Below are positions 41,722 to 49,419 of a stretch of 64,000 bases of DNA, piece by piece (the stretch's first letter is position 1; each line of letters starts with the position of its first letter). The DNA is from Mangrovihabitans endophyticus (lineage in GTDB: Bacteria > Actinomycetota > Actinomycetes > Mycobacteriales > Micromonosporaceae). Below the pieces are notes generated by a model, which had not been told where the DNA came from, made no database searches, and saw only the letters and a list, made by a program, of their open reading frames with translations. Both the position numbers and the translations under genes were made by a program. The stretch lies in assembly GCF_014646155.1 (NCBI RefSeq), contig NZ_BMMX01000017.1, positions 1 through 64,000 of the forward strand, in the 5' to 3' direction.

Positions 41722-43068
41722 GTGCTGCTGCTGGCCTTCGCCGCCGTTCTGCTGCTCGCCGTGCTGATCTCCGCGCTGGCGGGACGCACGATCCTGTCCA
41801 CCGCGGTGCTCTTCCTGGGGGCCGGGTTCCTGCTCGGCCCGCAGACGACCGGCGTGTTCGACGTGACTGCCGACACGCCGATCGTCAGTGAACTCGCCGA
41901 ACTGGCTCTGTTCGCGGTGCTGTTCACCGACGGCATGCGGGTGGGCTGGGCGGACCTGCGCATGGCGTGGCGGCTGCCCGGCCGGGCGCTCGGCTGGGGC
42001 CTGCCGCTGACGCTCGCGGTGACCGCGGTCGCCGCGCACTACGTGGTCGGGCTGGGCTGGGCCGAGTCGCTGCTGATCGGCGCCATCCTCAGCCCGACCG
42101 ACCCGGTGTTCGCCTCCGCCCTAGTGGGCAACGAGAAGGTGCCCCGGCGCCTGCGGCATCTGCTGAACGTGGAGTCCGGCGTCAACGACGGCCTGGCCCT
42201 GCCGTTCGTGATCATCTTCCTGGCCGCGGCCAGCAGCTCCGAGCATCTGCACCTGGGCGAGCTGGGCTTGGAGATCGTGCTGGGACTGGTCATCGGCATC
42301 GTGGTCCCGGTCGCGGCGATCCTGCTGGAGCGGTCCCGGCTGTTCTCCGCCTCTCCGGCGTACGAGCCGCTGAACGGTCTGGCCATCGGCCTGCTGGTGC
42401 TGGCGCTGGCGAAGGCGACGCACGCCAACCTGTTCCTGGCGGCGTTCGCGGCCGGCATCACGGTGGCCACCTTCGGCCCGCGCCAGCGGGAAGCCTTCGA
42501 GCACTTCGGGGAGAACATCGCCGAGCTGTTCAAACTCGCCGCGCTGCTGGTGTTCGGCGCGTTGATCTCCCTGCGCTTCTTGGCAGAGATCTCCTGGCAG
42601 GGCTGGGTGTTCGCGGTGCTGGCCATCTTCCTGGCCCGGCCGGTCGCGCTGTGGGTGTCGTTCCTGCGCTCCGGGCTGGACATGCGCGAACAGGCCGCGG
42701 CCATGTGGTTCGGGCCGAAGGGATTCGCCTCGGTCGTGTACGGGCTGCTGGTCCTGGAATCGGGCATCACCCAGGCCGACGAGATCTTCCATCTGGTCGC
42801 GTTGACCATCGTGCTCTCCATCCTGCTGCACTCGTCCACCGACGTGGTGGTGGCGCGAGCCTTCGACGAGGAGTCCGAGACGCCGGCCTGGCACGGCAGC
42901 CTGCGGCGCCGGCTGCGGCGCGGACGGCCGCCGGGTGCCGCGGGTGACACCGCACCGGCCGACACCGCACCGGCCGACACCGCACCGGCCGACACCGCAC
43001 CGGGCGGCGGCACGGAGGCGGCGGACGGTGCGGTGCACGCCGACGCGGCGGAGCCGGAACGACGGTGA
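41722..43068 (+). CDS. Sodium(cation):proton antiporter, CPA1/NhaP type
   Basis: 448 aa with about 12-13 helices. Family motifs: LALFAVLFTDGMRVGW in helix 3, GAILSPTDPVFASALVG and the central LLNVESGVNDGLALPFVI, whose Asp is the transport site; FGPKGFASVVYGLLV near the end. Exchanges Na+ or K+ for H+ across the cytoplasmic membrane. AGGAGG lies 8 nt before the GTG. The hydrophilic C-terminal tail contains D-T-A-P-A repeats. Its stop overlaps the GTG of the K+ channel gene (GTGA), so antiporter and channel are made together. Confidence 0.9.
   Translation: MLLLAFAAVLLLAVLISALAGRTILSTAVLFLGAGFLLGPQTTGVFDVTADTPIVSELAELALFAVLFTDGMRVGWADLRMAWRLPGRALGWGLPLTLAVTAVAAHYVVGLGWAESLLIGAILSPTDPVFASALVGNEKVPRRLRHLLNVESGVNDGLALPFVIIFLAAASSSEHLHLGELGLEIVLGLVIGIVVPVAAILLERSRLFSASPAYEPLNGLAIGLLVLALAKATHANLFLAAFAAGITVATFGPRQREAFEHFGENIAELFKLAALLVFGALISLRFLAEISWQGWVFAVLAIFLARPVALWVSFLRSGLDMREQAAAMWFGPKGFASVVYGLLVLESGITQADEIFHLVALTIVLSILLHSSTDVVVARAFDEESETPAWHGSLRRRLRRGRPPGAAGDTAPADTAPADTAPADTAPGGGTEAADGAVHADAAEPERR
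42946..43002 (+). repeat. 15-bp tandem repeat, about 3.8 copies
   Basis: GACACCGCACCGGCC repeated in frame, encoding DTAPA in the C-terminal tail of the antiporter. Confidence 0.85.
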
Positions 43069-44036
43069 CCCGGCCGGCGGACGCGACGACGACGGGAAAG
43101 GCGGAACCGAGCATCGTGACGACGACTGTGACGACGGCGTCACCGGAACAACAGCCGGGACAGCGGCCCTCGGAGCACCGGCTGGTGCGGTGGGAAAGGG
43201 CCACCGCGTACCCGCTGACGATCCTGTCGGTGCTGTTCATCGCCGTGTACGCGGTGCCGATTCTGGCGCCCGGCCTCGGCGGGCCGTGGCGGCGCCTGTG
43301 CGAGACGCTGAACTTCGTCATCTGGGGGTTGTTCGGCGCCGAGTACCTGATCCGGCTGGCCATCGCGGCGGACCGCCGCAGGTTCGTCCGCAGCCACTGG
43401 TTCGACCTGGTGGTCCTGCTGCTGCCGATACTGCGGCCACTGCGGGCGTTGCGGCTGGTCACCGCCCTGAAGATCCTGAACCAGCGGGCCGAGTCCTGGA
43501 CTCGGGGACGGCTGGCCATCTACGTGGGCGGCACCACGGTCCTGCTGGTCGCCATCGCCGCGCTGGCGGTGCTGGACGCCGAGCGGGGCCGGCCGGACAG
43601 CAACATCGAGACGTACCCGCAGGCCCTCTGGTGGGGCGTGGTCACCATCACCACCGTGGGTTACGGCGACTTCTATCCGGCCACCCTGGAAGGGCGCTTC
43701 GTCGCGCTGGCCATGATGATCGCCGGGATCGGCCTGATCGGGTTCGTCACCGGTTCCCTGGCGAGCTGGATCGTCGACCGCATCTCGACCGGTGACCAGC
43801 AGGCCTCGGAGGCGACCCGGGGTGACGTGGAGAGCCTGCTGGGGGAGATCCGCGAGATGCGCGCCGAGCTGGCGGGACTGCGCGCCCAGGTGGGGGCCGG
43901 GCCGCCGGACGCCGGTACGCACCACGCCGGTACGCACGACGGCGGACCACCGGACTCCGGTACGCACGACCACGCGCAGCGCCGCGCCGCCGCGCCGGAA
44001 GACGGGTCTTCGCCACCACCGTCCGTGCTGTCATGA
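43065..44036 (+). CDS. Voltage-gated-type potassium channel
   Basis: 323 aa. Helices S1-S4-like (YPLTILSVLFIAVYAV, LNFVIWGLFGAEYLIRLAI, HWFDLVVLLLPILRPLRALRLV; the last carries the spaced Arg of a voltage sensor), then S5, pore loop with the selectivity filter T197-V-G-Y-G-D202, and S6 (IAGIGLIGFVTGSLASWI). A short coiled coil follows (VESLLGEIREMRAELAGLRAQ), probably for tetramer assembly, and a His/Gly-rich tail. GTG start overlaps the antiporter stop. Involved in K+ flux and membrane potential. Confidence 0.9.
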   Translation: MTRPADATTTGKAEPSIVTTTVTTASPEQQPGQRPSEHRLVRWERATAYPLTILSVLFIAVYAVPILAPGLGGPWRRLCETLNFVIWGLFGAEYLIRLAIAADRRRFVRSHWFDLVVLLLPILRPLRALRLVTALKILNQRAESWTRGRLAIYVGGTTVLLVAIAALAVLDAERGRPDSNIETYPQALWWGVVTITTVGYGDFYPATLEGRFVALAMMIAGIGLIGFVTGSLASWIVDRISTGDQQASEATRGDVESLLGEIREMRAELAGLRAQVGAGPPDAGTHHAGTHDGGPPDSGTHDHAQRRAAAPEDGSSPPPSVLS

Positions 44037-44051
44037 AACCGTCATTCACCC
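44030..44051. promoter_or_regulatory. 11-bp direct repeat, possible response-regulator box (copy 2)
   Basis: GTCATGAAACC followed directly by GTCATTCACCC; differs from the 13826 copy at few positions. It overlaps the stop of the K+ channel gene and lies 164 bp before the BON-domain gene. Confidence 0.35.
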
Positions 44052-44214
44052 GCGGAGCCAATGCCATGTCGCGGCGCAACGCTGGTGCTCGAAACCTCGC
44101 AGAGCCGGAGCCCACACGGCCGGCATCGTGTCCGTCGTCCGGACGCATTCCAGGGCCGAGGCGCTGACATCGCACGACGAGGCGGTCGGGCGATCCTGAG
44201 CAGAGGAGCTGACG

Positions 44215-44589
44215 GTGTTCTACTGGCTGAACCCGGAGGGGTATCCCGACCGATCGACCTGGAACCGGCAGGACGAGCCCGCCTACGACGCGTACGACGA
44301 GCTGGAGCCGCCCTCCGCGCTGCGTGACCGGATCGCGGAGAACTGGCGCGACATCGACGAGCGTCTGGTCGACGAGGTGGCCGCCGGCCTGGTGGACGAC
44401 GTGGCGGTGACCGGCGGGCAGTTGCACCTGTGCGTGCAGAACGGCGTCGTCATCCTGGACGGCACCGTCCAGTCGGAGTCGGTGCGCGCCGCGGCCGTGG
44501 CGCGAGCCTGGGCGACCCCGGGCGTGATGGACGTCTGCGACGCGCTGGTCGTCACCCCGATGGCCGCGCGGGGGCACCACGACCGCTGA
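44215..44589 (+). CDS. BON-domain protein (OsmY-like)
   Basis: 124 aa. A hydrophilic N-terminus (MFYWLNPEGYPDRSTWNRQDEPAYDAYDELEPP), then one BON domain: ALRDRIAENWRDIDERLVDEVAAGLVDDVAVTGGQLHLCVQNGVVILDGTVQSESVRAAAVARAWATPGVMDVCDAL. BON domains bind phospholipid or peptidoglycan and occur in osmotically induced proteins. No signal peptide, so probably cytoplasmic. GTG start with AGAGGAG 6 nt before. Neighbouring K+ channel and CBS genes support an ion or osmotic stress role. Confidence 0.82.
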   Translation: MFYWLNPEGYPDRSTWNRQDEPAYDAYDELEPPSALRDRIAENWRDIDERLVDEVAAGLVDDVAVTGGQLHLCVQNGVVILDGTVQSESVRAAAVARAWATPGVMDVCDALVVTPMAARGHHDR

Positions 44590-44675
44590 CCGGCGGCCAG
44601 GACGGACCGGGGCGGCATGGCGGGGCTGGGCGGGGACGCCTACCGTGGGAGTGACCCTCTCAGAAGGAGCCCGGA

Positions 44676-45122
44676 ATGCGAGCCGCTGACATTGCGGTGC
44701 AGATGGCCACGGTCGCCGAGGACATGCCCGCGCGCGAAGCCGCCAAGGTCCTCGCCGGCCAGGATCTGCCCGGCCTGATCGTGGTGGACACCAAGGGACG
44801 GCCGATGACCGTGCTCGCCGGCACCCAGGTGCTGCGCATGGCCATGCCGTCGTACTGCCAGGACGACCCGGCGCTGGCCCGGGTGATCGACGAGGCCGCC
44901 GCCGACGTCATCCTCAACGGCATCGGCGACCGCACCGTGGCCGACCTGCTGCCCCGGGAGCGTCACGTGCTGCCCGCGGTCGAGCCGAAGGCCACCCTGC
45001 TGGAGGTGGCCGCGGTGATGGCCCGGTCCAGCGTGCCGCTGGTCGCGGTGGTGGACGGCGATCAGGTGATGACCGGCGCCATCACGCTGGACGGCCTGCT
45101 CGACCACATCCTGGGCACCTGA
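44676..45122 (+). CDS. CBS-domain pair protein
   Basis: 148 aa, two CBS motifs: MATVAEDMPAREAAKVLAGQDLPGLIVVDTKGRPMTVLAGTQVLRM and VADLLPRERHVLPAVEPKATLLEVAAVMARSSVPLVAVVDGDQVMTGAITLDGLLDHIL. Stand-alone CBS pairs bind adenine nucleotides and act as energy or ion-strength sensors on partner proteins. AGAAGGAG precedes the ATG. Partner unknown; adjacent transporters are candidates. A strong terminator follows. Confidence 0.85.
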   Translation: MRAADIAVQMATVAEDMPAREAAKVLAGQDLPGLIVVDTKGRPMTVLAGTQVLRMAMPSYCQDDPALARVIDEAAADVILNGIGDRTVADLLPRERHVLPAVEPKATLLEVAAVMARSSVPLVAVVDGDQVMTGAITLDGLLDHILGT

Positions 45123-45129
45123 GACCAGC

Positions 45130-45161
45130 GCCCGAGATGCCCGGCGCCGGGCATCTCGGGC
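45130..45161. terminator. Bidirectional terminator, 32-bp perfect palindrome
   Basis: GCCCGAGATGCCCGGC followed directly by its complement, between convergent genes ending at 45122 and 45175. Confidence 0.85.
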
Positions 45162-45174
45162 GGCACGCGTCCGG

Positions 45175-46464
45175 TCAGAAGAAGCGCAGCCACAGGTACG
45201 GCACCGCGAGCGCGACCGAGATGACGGTCACGAGCAGGCCGTACCGGGTGAACTCCCAGAACGAGATGCGGTGCCCGGACCGTTCCGCGATGCCGAGCAC
45301 GACCACGTTCGCCGAGGCGCCGACGGCGGTGGCGTTGCCGCCGAAGTCGGCGCCCAGCGCCAGCGCCCACCACAGCACCTGCCCCTTGTCCAGCCCGCCG
45401 TTGGCCTCCACCAGGTCGGCCACGATCGGGCTCATGGTGGCCACGTACGGGATGTTGTCGACGATGGCGGACAGACCCGCCGACGCCCACAGCAACAGGA
45501 GCGTGGCCGGCCAGAGCCGGTCCGCGGTCGCCTCGGTGGCCGCCTTGGCGATGGTGTCGATGACGCCGGTGTTGACCAGCGATCCGACCATCACGAACAG
45601 CCCGGCGAAGAACACCAGGGTGGGCCATTCCACGTCGCGAGCGACGTCCTCGGCGTCCAGCCGGGAGAGCGCGAGCAGCAGCAGCCCGCCGAGCAGCGCG
45701 ACCACCGCCGGCTCGATGTGCAGCACGGTGTGCAGCCCGAACGCGAGGAGCACCGCGGCCAGCACGCCGAGGCTGATGCGAACCAGGCGCGGGTCGCGGA
45801 TGGCGTCGCGCTCGCGCAGCGACATCACCTGGGCGACCCGCTCGGGGTCGTACCGGAAAGCCTTGCGGAACATGATCCGGCAGACGCCGACCAGCACCAC
45901 GAGCACCAGCGCGACGATCGGTCCGAGGGTGACCAGGAACTGGTTGAAGCTCAGGCCGGAGCGGCTCGCGATGATGATGTTGGGCGGGTCGCCGACCAGG
46001 GTGGCCGCGCCGCCGACGTTGGAGGCCAGCACCTCGGCGATGAGGAACGGCACCGGAGGCACGTCGAGCCGCTCACACACCAGCAGGGTCACCGGTGCCA
46101 CAAGCAGCACAGTGGTGACGTTGTCGAGCCCGGCCGAGACGATGCCGGTGACCAGGATCAGGATGACCATGATCGGGAACGGCCGGCCACGGGCCTTCTT
46201 CGCCGACCAGATCGCGACGAACTCGAACAGCCCGGTCCGGCGCAGCACACCCACGATGATCATCATTCCCATGAGCAGGAAGATGACGTTCCAGTCGATG
46301 CCGGCTTCGCCGGAGAAGAAGGCGTGTTCGGCGTCGTTGGCGCCGATGGCGAGCATGATGGCCGCGCCACCGACCGCGACCTTCACTCGATTGATCTTCT
46401 CGGTGGCGATCAACACATAGGCGACAACGAAGATCGCTACCGCGATCCAGGCAAGGGCGCTCAC
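45175..46464 (-). CDS. SLC13/ArsB/NhaD-superfamily permease, putative Na+/H+ antiporter
   Basis: 429 aa, about 11 helices. Ion-transporter superfamily features: EVLASNVGGAATLVGDPPNIIIASRSGLSFNQFL in the first half and SAIVDNIPYVATMSPIVADL plus ALGADFGGNATAVGASANVVVLGIAERSG in the second half. The duplicated GG-A-T-x-x-G-x-x-x-N motifs are those of ArsB/NhaD. With a leader element shared with nhaA, Na+ (or Li+)/H+ exchange is the favoured role; anion or arsenite transport is possible. GTG start 46464. It lies downstream of nhaA on the same strand, with its own leader. Confidence 0.85.
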   Translation of the reverse strand: MSALAWIAVAIFVVAYVLIATEKINRVKVAVGGAAIMLAIGANDAEHAFFSGEAGIDWNVIFLLMGMMIIVGVLRRTGLFEFVAIWSAKKARGRPFPIMVILILVTGIVSAGLDNVTTVLLVAPVTLLVCERLDVPPVPFLIAEVLASNVGGAATLVGDPPNIIIASRSGLSFNQFLVTLGPIVALVLVVLVGVCRIMFRKAFRYDPERVAQVMSLRERDAIRDPRLVRISLGVLAAVLLAFGLHTVLHIEPAVVALLGGLLLLALSRLDAEDVARDVEWPTLVFFAGLFVMVGSLVNTGVIDTIAKAATEATADRLWPATLLLLWASAGLSAIVDNIPYVATMSPIVADLVEANGGLDKGQVLWWALALGADFGGNATAVGASANVVVLGIAERSGHRISFWEFTRYGLLVTVISVALAVPYLWLRFF

Positions 46465-46506
46465 CGGGCGTCCTGCGTGACCATGGAATCTCCCGGAAGG
46501 TATTCA

Positions 46507-46544
46507 GGCGTCATCGTCTCGCCGACCAGACTTCCCGGCACGCC
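46507..46544 (-). promoter_or_regulatory. Candidate cation-responsive RNA leader, copy ahead of the SLC13/NhaD-type gene
   Basis: Contains a 22-nt block (46520-46541) identical to one upstream of nhaA. In the RNA, GGCGU and ACGCC pair around the block, and GCCG pairs with CGGC inside it around the loop GGAAGUCUGGU. It ends 43 nt before the start codon. No other gene in the window has it. Confidence 0.55.
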
Positions 46545-46614
46545 CCTGATCAACCTAGCAGCCGTGGCCGGGGCGTACCCGGCTCCGCGGGCGTGGCCCG
46601 GCGGCCTGGCCAGG

Positions 46615-47916
46615 TCATCCGGACACCCGCTGACCCTGGTAGATGTCGGGCACCCCGTCGCCGTCCGCGTCGGCTTCCTCCTGGGCGCACAGCTTGCGGT
46701 ACTGGCTGTTGCGCACCCGCAGCACGATCGCGGCGAACACGGCGGCCAGCAGTGAGCCGGTCAGCACGCCGATCTTCGCGTACCCGTCGCCGTCCGACCC
46801 GATGCCGAACGCGAGCTCGCCGATCAGCAGCGACACGGTGAAGCCGACGCCGCCCAGCAGCGCCAGACCGAACACGTCCCACCAGCTCAGCCCGTCCGCG
46901 AGACGCGCGTGCGTGAAGCGTTGCACCAGCCACGCCGAGCCGGTGATGCCGATTGCCTTGCCGAGCACGAGCCCGGCGATGATGCCCAGCGTGATGGGTT
47001 GCGCCAGGCTGGCGCCGAATCCGCCGGTGTCCGCGACCGAGACGCCCGCGGCGAAGAACGCGAACACCGGCACCGCCACCCCGGCGGAGACCGGGCGCCA
47101 GGCGTGTTCCAGTCGTTCGGCCATGCCGTGCTCGCTGTCCCGGCCGCGCACCGGGACGGTGAACGCCAGCAGCACGCCGGCGACGGTGGCGTGGATGCCC
47201 GACTCGTGCACCAGCGCCCAGGCCACCACCGCCAGCGGGATCAGCAGCCACCAGCGCAGCACACGCCGCTGGACGAGCAGGCCGAAGGCGGCGATCGGCA
47301 GCACCGCCAGGGCCAGCGGCAGCAGGTGCAGCGACGAGCTGTAGAACACCGCGATGACGAGGATGGCCAGCAGGTCGTCGACCACCGCCAGGGTCAGCAG
47401 GAAGGTGCGCAACGACGTCGGCAGGTGGGTGCTGATCACGCCGAGCACGGCGAGCGCGAACGCGATGTCGGTGGCGGTCGGGATGGCCCACCCGGCCAGC
47501 GCGTCGCCGCCGCCGCGGGCCGCGACGGCGGCGAAGATCAGCGCGGGCACCGCCATGCCGCCGACCGCGGCGGCCACCGGCAGGGCGGCCCGCCGGGGAT
47601 CCCGCAGATCCCCGCCGACGAACTCGCGCTTGAGCTCCAGGCCGGCGACGAAGAAGAAGATGGCGAGCAGCCCGTCGGCCGCCCACACCGTCAGGGACAG
47701 GTCGAGGTGCCAGGCGGACGGGCCGATCCGGGCTTCGGACAGCCGGTGATAACTGTCCGCGAGGGGAGTGTTGGCCCAGACCAGAGCGATCAGGGCGGCG
47801 CCGAGCAGCAGGACGCCGCCGACGGTTTCGGTACGCAGCACGTCGCCGACGCGACGGGCCTCGGCCCAGCTACCGCTGCCGAAGAGACGGGGGGTGCGCG
47901 ATAAGGGCTTGCCCAT
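46615..47916 (-). CDS. nhaA: Na+/H+ antiporter NhaA
   Basis: 433 aa. NhaA hallmarks: PTATDIAFALAVLGV, LAVVDDLLAILVIAVFYSSSL with the two transport aspartates, HESGIHATVAGVLLAFTVPV, and KREFVGGDLRDPRRAALPVAAAVGGMAVPALIF. Uses the proton gradient to expel Na+ and Li+, most active at alkaline pH. The C-terminal tail ends with DADGDGVPDIYQGQRVSG, an acidic D-x-D-x-D-G loop like a thrombospondin-3/EF-type Ca2+ site, uncommon for NhaA. ATG 47916 has GGAGGA 8 nt upstream. The leader carries the shared RNA element. Confidence 0.92.
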   Translation of the reverse strand: MGKPLSRTPRLFGSGSWAEARRVGDVLRTETVGGVLLLGAALIALVWANTPLADSYHRLSEARIGPSAWHLDLSLTVWAADGLLAIFFFVAGLELKREFVGGDLRDPRRAALPVAAAVGGMAVPALIFAAVAARGGGDALAGWAIPTATDIAFALAVLGVISTHLPTSLRTFLLTLAVVDDLLAILVIAVFYSSSLHLLPLALAVLPIAAFGLLVQRRVLRWWLLIPLAVVAWALVHESGIHATVAGVLLAFTVPVRGRDSEHGMAERLEHAWRPVSAGVAVPVFAFFAAGVSVADTGGFGASLAQPITLGIIAGLVLGKAIGITGSAWLVQRFTHARLADGLSWWDVFGLALLGGVGFTVSLLIGELAFGIGSDGDGYAKIGVLTGSLLAAVFAAIVLRVRNSQYRKLCAQEEADADGDGVPDIYQGQRVSG

Positions 47917-47945
47917 GGGCGTGGTCCTCCGAACGGGGGAGTCGT

Positions 47946-47980
47946 CGATGGCACCGCCGACCAGACTTCCCGGCACACCG
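47946..47980 (-). promoter_or_regulatory. nhaA: Candidate cation-responsive RNA leader, nhaA copy
   Basis: Same 22-nt block at 47955-47976. The enclosing stem is CGGUG with CAUCG here, instead of GGCGU/ACGCC in the other copy, so the pairing is kept while the bases change. It ends 29 nt before the nhaA ATG. Confidence 0.55.
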
Positions 47981-47990
47981 CCCTCAAGGT

Positions 47991-48318
47991 TACGGGATGG
48001 ATCTCGGCGTCGCCGGTGGCTCGCGGATCCGCGGCGGTGGGGTTCGCCACCCCCTCTGGGGTGCGGCGGTGCTGGCGCAGGCGTGCCCCGGTGGTCCCGC
48101 GAGGGGCGCCGCGGGCTCCGTCCGCCGGGCCGCCGACCGTACCGTCAAGCACTCTGAGTGACTCTACCGCTACTGCTTCTCGATCGCGTTGTTCCTGCTC
48201 AGCTTGGTAGCATGCCGCGGTTATCTGCTGGCGGCCGGTGCGTTGATCGCCTCGGGACGGGGGTCTGTGTGGACACGAGACCACTGCGGACAGGCCCGCA
48301 CGGACGGAGCTCTCAACT
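47991..48318. other. Divergent intergenic region between nhaA and the DivIVA-like gene
   Basis: Contains the nhaA promoter side (leftwards) and the promoter of the coiled-coil gene (rightwards). A less GC-rich stretch around 48150-48225 is the likely promoter zone. No small gene or operator was convincingly seen. Confidence 0.4.
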
Positions 48319-49287
48319 GTGACTGACAATCGGATGAAGGATCGGGTCAAAGTGATGTTCGCGGCGACGTCCCCGGAGAGTGAGACCTCGGAGCACTCGA
48401 TCGTCACTCCGCGCACCGGAAACGGCGGCAACCCCGCGCTGCCGAACCAGGCTCTCCAGGTGCTGTCGATGGCGCAGCGCACCGCCGAGGAGCACGTCGT
48501 CGGCGCGCAGAAGGAAGCCGACCGGATCCGCACCGACGCGCAGGCCGCGGCCGAGCAGGTGGCCCGGGACGCCCAGGTGCACGCCCACCAGGTGCGTCGC
48601 GACGCGGACAAGGTGCTCTTCGACGCGCGCGCCGCGGCCGAGCAGACCGCACGGGAGGCGCGCGCCCGCACCGAGGAGGCCCAGCGCAACGCGGAGAAGA
48701 TCGTCGTGGACGCCCGCGCGCAGGCGGACGCCATCGTGGCCGAGGCCCGCGCCAGCTCCGAGCACCTGCGGATCCAGGCCCAGCAGCGGTACGAGGACGT
48801 GGTCGGCAGCCTCGGCACGAAGCGCGAGGGACTGCAGATGCAGATCGAGGCGCTGGAGCGGTTCGATCATGAGTACCGGGCCCGGCTGACCTCGTTCATG
48901 CAGGGCCAGCTCCGCGCGTTGTGGATGGATCAGCCCCAGGTCGGCGTCCAACTGGACGAGCAGGGCGGCCAGCCCGGCGACCGAGACGCCCAGCCGGGTG
49001 CGCCGAGCGTGCCACCGGAAGACCAGCGCATGCAGCTCGGCGACCGGGTGGAGGGACCCGAGGAGCCGCCGGAGCGGCAGGTGGCCGGCGGCCCGGTCCA
49101 GCACCTCGAACTGGCGGCCCGGCGCGGCGGTCGGCACGGTGCGGCCCCCCGACAGCGGGAGGCGGCGCAGCAGCAGGCCGCGGAGGGTTTGGCCGACGAG
49201 GCTGCTCAGCAGGGCGAGAACCCCGAAGCGCAGCAGAACGCGGCGGACGCGCCGGCCGAGGCGACCGCGGAGAGCGACGAGCGCTGA
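48319..49287 (+). CDS. DivIVA/Wag31-related coiled-coil protein lacking the usual N-terminal membrane-binding domain
   Basis: 322 aa. Residues 40-180 are a long Ala/Glu/Arg coiled coil (NQALQVLSMAQRTAEEHVVGAQKEADRIRTDAQAAAEQVARDAQVHAHQVRRDADKVL...), then LGTKREGLQMQIEALERFDHEYRARLTSFMQGQLRALW, the C-terminal element seen in actinobacterial DivIVA proteins. The first 39 residues lack the conserved DivIVA lipid-binding turn. The C-terminal 110 residues are disordered, Gln/Glu/Pro-rich. Probably a cytoskeletal partner in polar growth or septation. GTG start; no strong ribosome site. The family is clear, the role is inferred. Confidence 0.75.
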   Translation: MTDNRMKDRVKVMFAATSPESETSEHSIVTPRTGNGGNPALPNQALQVLSMAQRTAEEHVVGAQKEADRIRTDAQAAAEQVARDAQVHAHQVRRDADKVLFDARAAAEQTAREARARTEEAQRNAEKIVVDARAQADAIVAEARASSEHLRIQAQQRYEDVVGSLGTKREGLQMQIEALERFDHEYRARLTSFMQGQLRALWMDQPQVGVQLDEQGGQPGDRDAQPGAPSVPPEDQRMQLGDRVEGPEEPPERQVAGGPVQHLELAARRGGRHGAAPRQREAAQQQAAEGLADEAAQQGENPEAQQNAADAPAEATAESDER

Positions 49288-49419
49288 TTCCCGGCGCGGG
49301 CGCTGACCGTCGGGCCGGGCGCCGATCGTCGGGTACGGCGCCGGGCGGCCGTCGGAGTGTGACGATTCGCCTCCTGGGTAAAGCACCGCGCGTCACCGCG
49401 GTACACCCCGGAGGAGATC

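Noticed and set aside
48016..48210. Small plus-strand frame in the nhaA/DivIVA-like intergenic region
   Set aside because: Arg/Ser/Pro-rich, no ribosome site and no protein-like pattern.
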